Source: Bacteroidales bacterium UBA2030
Lineage (GTDB): Bacteria > Bacteroidota > Bacteroidia > Bacteroidales > TTA-H9
DNA length: 34,128 nucleotides
Assembly (NCBI GenBank): GCA_002332755.1
Contig: DDBO01000191.1
Span: 1 to 34,128 of the forward strand
Direction of reading: 5' to 3'
Shown: piece by piece, positions 1 through 8,043 of the stretch
Position numbering within the stretch: the stretch's first letter is position 1
Layout: every line of letters starts with the position of its first letter
Position numbers and translations under genes: made by a program
Notes under the pieces: generated by a model
Told to the model about the DNA's origin: nothing
The model's database searches: none
The model's input: only the letters and a program-made list of their open reading frames with translations

Positions 1-2145
1 AATACACACCGCATTCATCGCTTCGAGCCCGATATTAAAAAGGCAGCAAAATGGGCGGCCGGTGAAGTTTTCCTTCCTATTCTCTCCGGAACCCTTACTA
101 CCCTTGCTCCCTTTGTGCCGCTGGCTTTCTGGCCCGGTATTGTTGGTGAGTTTATGTATTATCTGCCTGTGGTTCTTATTGTTACGCTGTTTGCCAGCAT
201 GTTTGTGGCTTACATTATCAATCCGGTATTTGCCGTATCATTCATGAAGCATGAATATGATGTGGTGGATACCCGAACCAATTATCGCAGGCTGTTTGCC
301 TGGTCAGCTTATATTGTGGCTGCTGCAGTGTTGGCTTTTTTGGCAGGGCTAAAAGGATTGGGTAATATGCTTCTGGTTTCCCTTGCACTGGTTGCATTTT
401 ACAGGATTTTGTTGAAAAAAGCTATCTCCTGGTTTCAGAATAAAGCCTGGCCCTGGGTGATGGGAATTTATGAACGTCAGCTCCGCTTTTTCCTTAAAAA
501 CAACCATGCTTATTACCTTTTCGGTGGATTAGTGGTATTACTGATTTTAAGTTTTATCCTGGTTGGTATACGAAGCCCACAGGTGCTATTCTTCCCCGAC
601 AACCAGCCCAACAACATTTATGTGTTCATAAAATTACCAGAAGGCACTGATCAAAGGGTTACCGATAGCGTGACTCGTATGGTGGAGAAAAGAATTATCG
701 CTACCCTGGGTGAAAATAATCCTGTGGTGGAGTCTATCATCTCCAATGTGGCTATCGGAGCTTCTGAAGACGAGTTTGACGGAAGTGTCTCATACAACAG
801 AGGGAAAGTCACGATAAATTTCGTGGAATATAAATACCGTGGAGGCCAGAACACCACACAATACCTGGATAAGATTCGTGCTTCAGTGAAAGATTTTCCG
901 GGTGCTGAAATTACTGTGGATAAAAACCGAATGGGGCCTCCTACCGGAAAACCCATCAACATAGAAATCACCGGAGAAAATCTTGAAAATCTGCAGATTA
1001 CGGCTTTGCGGTTTAAAAAATACCTCGATAGCTTAAATATTGCAGGCATAGAGGAACTAAAAAGTGATTTTGTGGCAAACAATCCGGAAATTCTCATTCG
1101 TATCGATCGCGAAAGGGCACGCCGTGAAGGTTTATCGACCGGCCAGATTGGTATGGAACTCCGCACAGCAGTATATGGGAAGGAGGCCAGCAAGTTTAAA
1201 CAAGACGAAGATGAGTTTCCTATAATGCTGCGTTATGATGAGAATGTTCGTAAAAAAATCGATGCCTTAATGAACCTGCGTATCACCTACCGGGACATGG
1301 TTACAGGCCGGCTTCGCAGTATCCCGCTTAGTGCAGTGGCTAGTGTAGAATATGCCGATTCCTATGCCAGCATTAAGCGTAAAGACATGAAACGAATTAT
1401 CACCCTTTCTTCCAATGTTCTTACGGGTTATAGTCCCAATGATATAGTGCCCCGTATCAAAAATCTGGCAGCCTCATTTCCCAAACCCGAAGGTGTGAAT
1501 ATTCAACTGACGGGTGAACAGGAAGACCAGGCAGAAACCTCGGCATTCCTTGGAAAGGCCATGTTAATAGCCATTTTAATGATTTTCTTTATCCTTATTA
1601 CCCAGTTCAGTTCATTTAGCAAAAGCCTGATAATTCTCAGTGAAGTATTATTCAGTGTAATAGGTGTTTTACTAGGTATCGTAATTTTCAATATGGATAT
1701 TGTTATCATCATGACGGGACTGGGAATTGTAGCCCTTGGAGGAATAGTTGTACGAAATGGAATTCTGATTGTAGAATTTGCCGATCTGATGAAGGCTTCC
1801 GGAATGAAGACACGTGAAGCCATTATTAGAGCCGGTGTCGTACGAACTACCCCGGTAATCCTTACGGCTACGGCCACCATGCTGGGATTGGTGCCTTTGG
1901 CACTCGGCATGAATATCAATTTTTATACCCTTTTCACGGAATGGAACCCGCAATTACACTTCGGTGGCGACAATGTGGCTTTCTGGGGTCCCCTCTCCTG
2001 GACTATCATTTTCGGACTTAGTTTTTCCACCTTCCTCACGCTTGTTGCAGTTCCTGCAATGTATTTGATCGCTTACACAATGAAAGTTCGTTTCGCGCGT
2101 TATAAATCCAACAGAACTTATCGCAAGCGGCTCGCAAGCAGCTAA
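1..2145 (+). CDS. RND-family efflux transporter, 3' part (5' end outside window)
   Basis: This is the inner-membrane pump of a tripartite efflux system, expected to export drugs or other small molecules using the proton gradient. The reading frame is open from base 1 with no stop, so the gene begins upstream; the GTG at 115 is internal. The visible part starts just after the TM4 region, with the loop and TM5-TM6 (FLPILSGTLTTLAPFVPLAF, then a long hydrophobic run ending INPVFAVSFM). It continues through a second periplasmic porter domain and the C-terminal helices, including the typical ILMIFFILITQFSSF and GIVALGGIVVRNGILIVEF segments. Between the last two helices sits an inserted loop rich in Trp and Phe. 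About 715 residues are visible of the usual 1000-1150, so the N-terminal porter domain and the TM4 proton-relay acidic residues cannot be checked. The substrate cannot be told from the sequence. Confidence 0.93.
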   Translation, partial: NTHRIHRFEPDIKKAAKWAAGEVFLPILSGTLTTLAPFVPLAFWPGIVGEFMYYLPVVLIVTLFASMFVAYIINPVFAVSFMKHEYDVVDTRTNYRRLFAWSAYIVAAAVLAFLAGLKGLGNMLLVSLALVAFYRILLKKAISWFQNKAWPWVMGIYERQLRFFLKNNHAYYLFGGLVVLLILSFILVGIRSPQVLFFPDNQPNNIYVFIKLPEGTDQRVTDSVTRMVEKRIIATLGENNPVVESIISNVAIGASEDEFDGSVSYNRGKVTINFVEYKYRGGQNTTQYLDKIRASVKDFPGAEITVDKNRMGPPTGKPINIEITGENLENLQITALRFKKYLDSLNIAGIEELKSDFVANNPEILIRIDRERARREGLSTGQIGMELRTAVYGKEASKFKQDEDEFPIMLRYDENVRKKIDALMNLRITYRDMVTGRLRSIPLSAVASVEYADSYASIKRKDMKRIITLSSNVLTGYSPNDIVPRIKNLAASFPKPEGVNIQLTGEQEDQAETSAFLGKAMLIAILMIFFILITQFSSFSKSLIILSEVLFSVIGVLLGIVIFNMDIVIIMTGLGIVALGGIVVRNGILIVEFADLMKASGMKTREAIIRAGVVRTTPVILTATATMLGLVPLALGMNINFYTLFTEWNPQLHFGGDNVAFWGPLSWTIIFGLSFSTFLTLVAVPAMYLIAYTMKVRFARYKSNRTYRKRLASS

Positions 2146-2179
2146 GTATCTCTGGAGTGGTTTTGGTTAACTATCTCTG

Positions 2180-2206
2180 AGCCGGGCCCTTGTTGGCCCG
2201 GTTCCT
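2180..2206 (+). terminator. Probable intrinsic terminator of the RND gene
   Basis: A perfect inverted repeat, CCGGGCC at 2182-2188 and GGCCCGG at 2195-2201 with a 6-base loop, extends by A-T and G-T pairs to about 9 pairs. It lies 35 bases after the RND stop. The downstream T-tract is short and interrupted (TTCCTTATT), so termination may be incomplete. Confidence 0.65.
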
Positions 2207-2320
2207 TATTATGTAAATGATTTCGAAACACCTCCAACCAAAATTTCGTAAATTTTATGATGATGACCAGAAAAAGGGAATTTTTTCTGGTTATATTAGT
2301 TCTTACTTAATTATAGTTTC

Positions 2321-3460
2321 ATGGATACTTTTTTTGCCTCGCCAGACCGTGCACCAGATGAAGTTTTACGTCAGGACCTTCAGGCCTTTGAACAATTTGC
2401 AGCGCTGAAGCAGTTTTTTAATGCACTTCCATTTATAGCGGCTGTTTTAAATAAAGAAAGACAATTGGTGTATAGTAATCGGGCCTTGCTTGATGCAATG
2501 GGTTTTCCCAATATCGAAGCTGCCTTAGGGCGGCGTCCCGGTGAGTGGCTCAACTGCATACATGCAAAAGAAACCCCCGGTGGTTGTGGAACATCAGAAA
2601 GCTGTCAGTACTGTGGAGCCATAAATGCAATTTTGAGTTGTTTGCGCACAGGAGAACGTAGTCAGGGTGAGTGCAGAATAACGGGATATTTGGGCGATAA
2701 AGAGGTTTCATACGATTTTTGGGCTGTGGCTTCTCCCATTACATTTAATGAGAAATTTTACGTTGTGCTGTCTATTGCCGATATTAGTCACGAAAAGCGC
2801 CGTTTGGCACTTGAGCGTATTTTCTTTCACGATATTTTAAATACAGCCGGAGGATTAAGAGGGTTTCTGGAATTTGTCCAGATGACAGATGATATGCAGG
2901 AGATAAAGGAGCATGTGGATACTGCTACCCGCCTGAGTGATGATCTTATTGATGAAATTGTTGCCCAGCGGCAATTACTCTCAGCTGAGCGGGGAGATTT
3001 GAAAGTGGAATGGGAATCTATTCCTGTAATTCAAATGCTCGAAAATGTGCGTAGCCATATGTCGTTTCATCTGGTGGCTAAAGGCCGTTATATTCGCCTT
3101 GACCCTCCTTCCTCCCCTTTACCCATCGTCTCCGACATAATTTTGCTGAAAAGGGTGTTGGTCAATTTAGTGAAAAATGCCCTTGAAGCTATACCCGAGG
3201 GTGAAACCGTAGTTTTAGGCGCTGATATTGAAAATGACAGAGCGATTTTTAGGGTACATAATCCGGGCGTCATTCCCAAAAACATACAATTACAGCTATT
3301 CCAGCGTAGCTTTTCTACTAAAGAAAAGACCCGGGGTTTGGGCACTTATTCAGTAAAACTGTTGACTGAACAATATTTGGGAGGTAAAGTTAGTTTTAAA
3401 TCAACTCCCGAGACAGGAACAATTTTTTATGTGGAGCTGCCACTCAAACCCTTATCTTGA
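2321..3460 (+). CDS. PAS-domain sensor histidine kinase with cysteine cluster
   Basis: This is a 379-residue soluble histidine kinase with no membrane segment or signal peptide, so it probably senses a cytoplasmic signal. Residues about 30-155 form a PAS-like domain (LPFIAAVLNKERQLVYSN). The PAS contains four closely spaced cysteines, C79-x9-C89-x5-C95-x2-C98 (GCG...CQYCG), a pattern that could bind a metal, an Fe-S cluster or a thiol signal. The phosphoacceptor is likely His170 in FFHDILNTAGGL. The ATPase domain has an N-box (LVKNALEAI, Asn286) and a G-box (RGLGTYSVKLL). No response regulator lies beside it, so it is an orphan kinase here. The ATG at 2321 is preceded by no clear Shine-Dalgarno sequence. 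Kinase identity is certain; signal and partner are unknown. Confidence 0.9.
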   Translation: MDTFFASPDRAPDEVLRQDLQAFEQFAALKQFFNALPFIAAVLNKERQLVYSNRALLDAMGFPNIEAALGRRPGEWLNCIHAKETPGGCGTSESCQYCGAINAILSCLRTGERSQGECRITGYLGDKEVSYDFWAVASPITFNEKFYVVLSIADISHEKRRLALERIFFHDILNTAGGLRGFLEFVQMTDDMQEIKEHVDTATRLSDDLIDEIVAQRQLLSAERGDLKVEWESIPVIQMLENVRSHMSFHLVAKGRYIRLDPPSSPLPIVSDIILLKRVLVNLVKNALEAIPEGETVVLGADIENDRAIFRVHNPGVIPKNIQLQLFQRSFSTKEKTRGLGTYSVKLLTEQYLGGKVSFKSTPETGTIFYVELPLKPLS

Positions 3461-3492
3461 AAATTCCCGGTAAAAAAACCTTTTGCGAACGA

Positions 3493-3633
3493 TTAAAACA
3501 GAGTGGCAAGATAATCAATAATGGCGGTGCCTTTTTTATAAATAATGTAGGCCATAAAAAGCACCTGCTCGGCAATGAAGATCATAATAACAATCTTCAT
3601 AAACAGGTTGATATCCATTTGTCTTTTTCTCAT
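3493..3633 (-). CDS. Small single-pass membrane peptide, 46 aa (hypothetical)
   Basis: The minus strand encodes 46 residues beginning MRKRQMDINLFMKIVIMIFI and ending with a TAA at 3495-3493. It has a basic N-terminus followed by one hydrophobic helix (about residues 10-32), then a KK and a short amphipathic tail. That is the layout of a small inner-membrane protein with the N-terminus inside. A consensus Bacteroidota promoter box lies at the right distance upstream, giving a leader of about 14 bases. It ends 32 bases from the convergent histidine kinase stop. I recognise no family. The promoter and the TM pattern support it, but an ORF this short could be chance. Confidence 0.5.
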   Translation of the reverse strand: MRKRQMDINLFMKIVIMIFIAEQVLFMAYIIYKKGTAIIDYLATLF

Positions 3634-3654
3634 GCTTTTTAAGCTTTTTACTGA

Positions 3655-3662
3655 CAAATATA
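3655..3662 (-). promoter_or_regulatory. Promoter -7 box (TATATTTG) for the 46-aa ORF
   Basis: On the minus strand this reads TATATTTG, an exact match to the Bacteroidota -7 consensus TAnnTTTG. It ends 21 bases before the small ORF's ATG. No clear -33 TTG was found upstream, so the call rests on the -7 box alone. Confidence 0.45.
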
Positions 3663-3746
3663 CTGCAAGAGTTTTAAAAACTTTTCTGCCATGTAATTTG
3701 TTGTGATAAAATGCTGATGCAATAGAGTTGATCCAAATGTTAACCG

Positions 3747-3774
3747 TTTGGTTGAATACAATTATCTACCTTTG
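3747..3774 (+). promoter_or_regulatory. Promoter for the acyl-CoA carboxylase operon
   Basis: TACCTTTG at 3767-3774 matches TAnnTTTG exactly, and TTTG at 3747-3750 lies 16 bases upstream as a candidate -33 box. Transcription would begin near 3781. That would leave almost no leader for the ATG at 3784 but about 14 bases for the ATG at 3796. Confidence 0.6.
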
Positions 3775-3795
3775 TTTATATAAATGCAGAAAAGC

Positions 3796-5313
3796 ATGAT
3801 AAGGAAAGTATTGGTTGCCAATAGAGGGGAAATAGCTATACGGGTAATGCGCTCGTGTAGAGAAATGAATATCCGTTCGGTGGCAGTTTTTTCAGAAGCC
3901 GACAGAGCCTCGTATCATGTCAGATATGCCGATGAAGCTTATTGTATAGGACCTGCGCCTTCAGTACAGAGTTACCTGAATAAGGAGAAAATTATTCAGG
4001 TTGCTTTGGAAACAGGTTGCGATGCTGTTCACCCCGGATATGGTTTTCTTTCTGAAAATGCTGATTTTGCCCGAATGGTAAAAGAAGCAGGACTCATTTT
4101 TATTGGTCCTTCACCTGAAGCCATCGAACAGATGGGCGATAAAATTACCGCACGAAAGAGAATGATTGCCGCGGGTGTTCCCGTAGTACCAGGCACTACC
4201 GAAGCCATTACCAACGACGAGGAAGCCCTGAGAATTATTCGGCAAATAGAGTTGCCGGTGATGATTAAAGCATCAGCCGGCGGAGGTGGTAAGGGCATGC
4301 GCCTGGTGCACCATGAGAATGAAATAGAATCCTCCCTCAGGGCCGCCCGTTCTGAGGCCAAGGCTGCATTTGGCGACGATGCAGTTTATATCGAAAAATA
4401 TATCTCATCGCCTCACCACATTGAATTTCAAATATTGGGAGATCATCACGGCAATATTGTTCATTTGTTTGAGCGTGAATGCAGTGTACAGCGCAGGCAT
4501 CAAAAGGTTGTGGAAGAAACTCCCAGTCCTAACCTTACTCCTGAGGTTCGTGAAGCCATGGGAAAGCATGCAGTGGCAGCCGCGGCAGCTGTAAATTATT
4601 TTGGCGCAGGAACCATCGAATTTATCATGGACGATCAACACAACTATTATTTCCTGGAAATGAATACCCGGTTGCAGGTGGAACATCCTATCACTGAACG
4701 TGTAGTTGGTGTTGATCTTGTAAAACTGCAAATACAAATTGCTGAAGGAAAGCCTTTGCCCTTCAGGCAAGAGGACCTTCGCCAAAACGGGCATGCCATC
4801 GAATGCCGTATTTATGCCGAAGACCCTGCCAATAATTTTATGCCCTCACCAGGAAAAATCAAACACATTACCGAACCTTTGGGACTTGGTGTGCGCCACG
4901 ATGGATATGTCTATCCCGGTTACGAAATTCCCATGTATTACGACCCCATGATTTCTAAACTTATCGTTTGGGGTACAAACAGGGAAGAAGCCATTGCTCG
5001 CATGCGAAGAGCACTATATGCCTACAAAATTTCGGGTGTAAGCACTTCCATCCCTTTTCTCGAAAAGGTTATGCAGCACCCTGTATTTATAAAGGGCAAT
5101 TACAACACTCATTTTATTGATACCTACTTAAAGGAACTTTTGGAAGTGTCGGAATGTGATGGTTTGTGTGAGGATGTAGCAGTTATCACCGCTTTTATTC
5201 ATTATCTGGATGAATTGGGCAGGGTACAAAATGGAGCCCACGATGGCAAAGTAGCCATTCGCGAAAGTCGCTGGAAACAGATGGGAAAAAGCCTTAACTT
5301 GCGGAGAAATTAA
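3796..5313 (+). CDS. accC: Acetyl/propionyl-CoA carboxylase, biotin carboxylase subunit
   Basis: This cytoplasmic enzyme carboxylates the biotin on the carrier protein encoded two genes downstream, using ATP and bicarbonate. The N-terminus (IRKVLVANRGEIAIRVMRS) is canonical for biotin carboxylase. The ATP-grasp glycine loop is SAGGGGKGMRL. The core has FERECSVQRRHQKVVEE and the active-site segment FLEMNTRLQVEHPITE. At about 505 residues it is a little longer than E. coli AccC (449) and similar to propionyl-CoA carboxylase alpha chains without the carrier domain. I prefer the ATG at 3796 because family members begin right before the VANRGE motif and because the promoter would leave no leader for the ATG at 3784 (which adds MQKS). 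It is the first gene of a four-gene operon. With the carboxyltransferase downstream, the substrate is probably propionyl-CoA. Confidence 0.93.
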   Translation: MIRKVLVANRGEIAIRVMRSCREMNIRSVAVFSEADRASYHVRYADEAYCIGPAPSVQSYLNKEKIIQVALETGCDAVHPGYGFLSENADFARMVKEAGLIFIGPSPEAIEQMGDKITARKRMIAAGVPVVPGTTEAITNDEEALRIIRQIELPVMIKASAGGGGKGMRLVHHENEIESSLRAARSEAKAAFGDDAVYIEKYISSPHHIEFQILGDHHGNIVHLFERECSVQRRHQKVVEETPSPNLTPEVREAMGKHAVAAAAAVNYFGAGTIEFIMDDQHNYYFLEMNTRLQVEHPITERVVGVDLVKLQIQIAEGKPLPFRQEDLRQNGHAIECRIYAEDPANNFMPSPGKIKHITEPLGLGVRHDGYVYPGYEIPMYYDPMISKLIVWGTNREEAIARMRRALYAYKISGVSTSIPFLEKVMQHPVFIKGNYNTHFIDTYLKELLEVSECDGLCEDVAVITAFIHYLDELGRVQNGAHDGKVAIRESRWKQMGKSLNLRRN

Positions 5314-5333
5314 TCCCTTAAAGCTAAAGAACC

Positions 5334-5825
5334 ATGAACGATTTTAAAAGGCTTCTTTTTTATGTACCCCGGCATTCCGCTGCGGGAGATGCAGCTATCA
5401 CATTGCTAAGGATTGCATTGGGCCTGACCATGTTCTTAGCACACGGTATTCCCAAGGTATCCAATTACCTGATGCTTTCTGCTGTTTTCCCTGACCCTTA
5501 TGGCATAAGCGGGACATTGTCGCTCATGTTGGTCATTTTTGCCGAATTCTTCTGTAGCTTACTGCTTATTGTCGGCTTGATGACCCGTGTCGCCCTTATT
5601 CCTTTGACTTTCACCATGTTTACAGCTTTCTTTGTGGTTCATAAGGCAGATCCTTTTGCACAGAAAGAATTGGCGTTGATTTACCTGGTTGGTTTTATTG
5701 TTTTGTTCATTACAGGGCCTGGACGTATTTCGATAGATGAAATAGTGCAGCAGGCATTGAAAGAGAAAAATAACCAAAAGCCGCAACCGAATAATCAAAA
5801 CTCAGCGCATGGAGATCAAGATTAA
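5334..5825 (+). CDS. DoxX-like integral membrane protein
   Basis: This 163-residue protein has about four hydrophobic helices. It carries the DoxX-type pattern of an early ALLRIALG-like helix (here TLLRIALGLTMFLAHGIPKV) followed by ISGTLSLMLVIFAEFFCSLL and GLMTRVALIPL. It ends in a hydrophilic Gln/Asn-rich tail. DoxX-family proteins are small membrane proteins, some linked to quinone or thiosulfate redox chemistry and others of unknown role. It sits 20 bases after the biotin carboxylase stop and overlaps the carrier-protein gene by 17 bases, so it is co-transcribed and probably translationally coupled to the carboxylase. No role in the carboxylase is established. AAAGAA 5 to 6 bases before the ATG may serve as a weak ribosome binding site. 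Confidence 0.85.
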   Translation: MNDFKRLLFYVPRHSAAGDAAITLLRIALGLTMFLAHGIPKVSNYLMLSAVFPDPYGISGTLSLMLVIFAEFFCSLLLIVGLMTRVALIPLTFTMFTAFFVVHKADPFAQKELALIYLVGFIVLFITGPGRISIDEIVQQALKEKNNQKPQPNNQNSAHGDQD

Positions 5826-6312
5826 TAATCGTACAGTTAATATTGAATTAGTATCGCGGGAAGGTAACCTGGCCACAGTGATATTGAATGGTAAAACCTA
5901 CCAGATTGATATTCTGAGGGTTCAACCCGAAGTTTATTCTGTATTGCTCAATGGCCTTTCTTACAACGTGGAGGTTATTCCTGGCAGAAATGCTCGCAAT
6001 TTTCAGGTAAATACCTATCGCTATACCTACGATTTGGAGGTAATTGATGCTGAAGCACGTTATCTGGCAGCCCGAAACAAAGGCAAGCATCTGGATGGGG
6101 AAAAATCGATCGTAGCCCCTATGCCCGGAAAAGTGGTTAAGGTACTGGCAGAACCAGGTATGCAGGTTAAAGCCGGAGAAACCCTTATCATCATTTCGGC
6201 TATGAAAATGGAAAGCGAATTCAAAGCAAAAACCGAGGGGACGGTTAAAGCTGTAAATGTAAAAGAGGGTGATGCAGTAGAGAGCCGCCAGGTGCTTATT
6301 GTTATTGAATAA
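5809..6312 (+). CDS. Biotin carboxyl carrier protein of acyl-CoA carboxylase
   Basis: This protein carries the biotin that shuttles the carboxyl group from the biotin carboxylase to the carboxyltransferase. The C-terminal 70 residues form a biotinyl domain: IVAPMPGKVVKV, then SAMKMESEF with Lys133 as the expected biotinylation site, then the second strand set ending VLIVIE. The first 95 or so residues form a beta-rich N-terminal region with repeated NG turns (ILNGKTYQI, LLNGLSYNV), as in stand-alone carriers of Bacteroidota propionyl-CoA carboxylases. The length of 167 residues suits that type. The start lies inside the DoxX gene with a 17-base overlap. The carboxyltransferase starts 28 bases downstream. 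Confidence 0.93.
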   Translation: MEIKINNRTVNIELVSREGNLATVILNGKTYQIDILRVQPEVYSVLLNGLSYNVEVIPGRNARNFQVNTYRYTYDLEVIDAEARYLAARNKGKHLDGEKSIVAPMPGKVVKVLAEPGMQVKAGETLIIISAMKMESEFKAKTEGTVKAVNVKEGDAVESRQVLIVIE

Positions 6313-6340
6313 TCAAAATTCAAAGGAATCATAATAAAAT

Positions 6341-7876
6341 ATGTCACTCGAAGAAAAATTTAAACTTCTGGAAGAGAACAACCGCCTTGCAGAACTGGGA
6401 GGTGGAGAAGAAAGAATAGCCCGCCAGCATGCTGCAGGTCGCAAAACTGCTCGTGAACGCATTGAGGAACTTCTCGACCCGGGCACTTTCGTCGAACTCG
6501 ACAAATTTGTAGTGCATCGCACTACTGATTTCGAAATGGATAAGCAAAAATATTTAGGCGATGGTGTTGTATCGGGTTACGGAAAAATTGACGGTCGCCT
6601 GGTCTATGTTTTCGCTCAGGATTTTACGGTGTTTGGTGGATCGCTTAGCCGCGCCAATGCTGACAAAATTGTGAAGGTTATGGATCTGGCCATGCGAATG
6701 GGAGCTCCGGTAATTGGCCTTAACGATTCCGGTGGCGCACGTATTCAGGAAGGAGTTGAAAGCCTGGGAGGATATGCCGACATCTTTTATCGCAATGTAA
6801 TGAGCTCGGGTGTGATACCTCAGATTTCTGCCATACTCGGACCCTGTGCCGGTGGTGCTGTGTATTCGCCTGCTATTACCGATTTCATTCTGATGGTGAA
6901 AGATTCGAGTTATATGTTTGTCACCGGGCCCGACGTCATCAAGACCGTTACCCATGAAGAGGTTACAAAGGATGAACTGGGAGGTGCCTTCACCCATAAC
7001 AGTAAAAGTGGAGTAGCTCATCTGATGGCCGACGATGATACGATGGCCATGCTGATGATAAGGGAGTTGCTCTCCTTTTTGCCTTCCAATAACCTGGAAG
7101 ATCCTCCCGTAAAAATATGCACCGATCCGATTAATCGGGAGGATGAAATATTGCAAACCTTTGTGCCCGACGACCCCAACAAACCCTACGACATGCGTGA
7201 GGTGATAACCACCATCGTCGACGACAATAATTTCTTCGAAATACAGCCCTATTTTGCAGAAAATATTCTCATCGGTTTTGCCCGCCTCAATGGAAAACCC
7301 GTCGGAATTGTTGCCAATCAGCCGGCGGTATTAGCAGGTGTGCTCGATATCAATGCTTCAACTAAGGCAGCCCGGTTTGTGAGGTTTTGCGATGCTTTCA
7401 ATATTCCCTTGATTACTTTTGTTGATGTACCCGGATTTTTACCAGGCACTGAACAGGAATTCGGAGGCATTATTCGTCACGGGGCCAAATTACTTTATGC
7501 TTTTGCCGAAGCCACAGTACCCAAAATTACTGTGATTACCCGTAAGGCTTATGGTGGTGCTTATGATGTAATGTCGAGCAAGCACATCGGGGCCGACATC
7601 AACTATGCCTGGCCCACCGCCGAAATTGCTGTGATGGGACCAGAGGGTGCCGTGAATATTATTTATAAAAACAAATTAACCGAAGTGGAACGTCAAAAAG
7701 CAGTAGAGGATTACAAGCGTACCTTTGCCAGCCCTTATAAGGCCGCAAGCCTGGGCTATATCGATGAAATTATTCTTCCCAAGCAAACGAGGCGTCGCCT
7801 GATTCAGGCCCTCGAAATGGCGGAAACCAAAAGCAAATCGAATCCTCCCCGTAAGCATGGGAATATTCCTTTATAA
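6341..7876 (+). CDS. pccB: Propionyl-CoA carboxylase, carboxyltransferase (beta) subunit
   Basis: This subunit transfers the carboxyl group from carboxybiotin to the acyl-CoA, most likely making methylmalonyl-CoA from propionyl-CoA. Both crotonase-fold halves are present. The N-terminal half has GGSLSRANADKI and NDSGGARIQEGVESLGGYAD with ILGPCAGGAVYSPA. The C-terminal half has TFVDVPGFLPGTEQEFGGII and RKAYGGAYDVMSSKH. Asp409 in AYDVM aligns with the residue that directs propionyl-CoA over acetyl-CoA preference in Streptomyces PccB, which supports the substrate call. The length of 511 residues is normal. AAAGGA at 6323-6328 is a possible, rather distant ribosome binding site. MmdA-type methylmalonyl-CoA decarboxylase alpha subunits share this fold, but the adjacent ATP-dependent biotin carboxylase argues for carboxylation. 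Confidence 0.93.
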   Translation: MSLEEKFKLLEENNRLAELGGGEERIARQHAAGRKTARERIEELLDPGTFVELDKFVVHRTTDFEMDKQKYLGDGVVSGYGKIDGRLVYVFAQDFTVFGGSLSRANADKIVKVMDLAMRMGAPVIGLNDSGGARIQEGVESLGGYADIFYRNVMSSGVIPQISAILGPCAGGAVYSPAITDFILMVKDSSYMFVTGPDVIKTVTHEEVTKDELGGAFTHNSKSGVAHLMADDDTMAMLMIRELLSFLPSNNLEDPPVKICTDPINREDEILQTFVPDDPNKPYDMREVITTIVDDNNFFEIQPYFAENILIGFARLNGKPVGIVANQPAVLAGVLDINASTKAARFVRFCDAFNIPLITFVDVPGFLPGTEQEFGGIIRHGAKLLYAFAEATVPKITVITRKAYGGAYDVMSSKHIGADINYAWPTAEIAVMGPEGAVNIIYKNKLTEVERQKAVEDYKRTFASPYKAASLGYIDEIILPKQTRRRLIQALEMAETKSKSNPPRKHGNIPL

Positions 7877-7901
7877 TCGAGAAATAATCAGACTTTTACT
7901 G

Positions 7902-7930
7902 AAAGGGGCCAATAGTTGGCCTCTTTTTTT
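7902..7930 (+). terminator. Intrinsic terminator of the carboxylase operon
   Basis: The arms AGGGGCC (7904-7910) and GGCCTCT (7918-7924) form a 7-pair stem with one G-T pair and a 7-base loop, extendable by two A-T pairs. They are followed directly by seven T. It lies about 26 bases after the pccB stop. Confidence 0.88.
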
Positions 7931-8043
7931 ATAAATGATTGTCTATCAGTTGATCTAAAATTATATCAATAACCTTAGCAAAACAGATAAGTCGAAATTT
8001 GCAGAATAATAGATCAAACTTCTGGCTATAATTTTTTCTTCGC

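Noticed and set aside
3457..3642. Plus-strand ORF of 61 codons beginning right at the kinase stop
   Set aside because: Low-complexity Lys/Asn/His composition with no family features. The opposite strand encodes a better candidate, a membrane peptide with a promoter.
4405..4794. Long antisense ORFs within the carboxylase, kinase and helicase genes (this one as an example)
   Set aside because: They mirror strongly conserved genes on the other strand and show no domain, signal peptide or promoter of their own.
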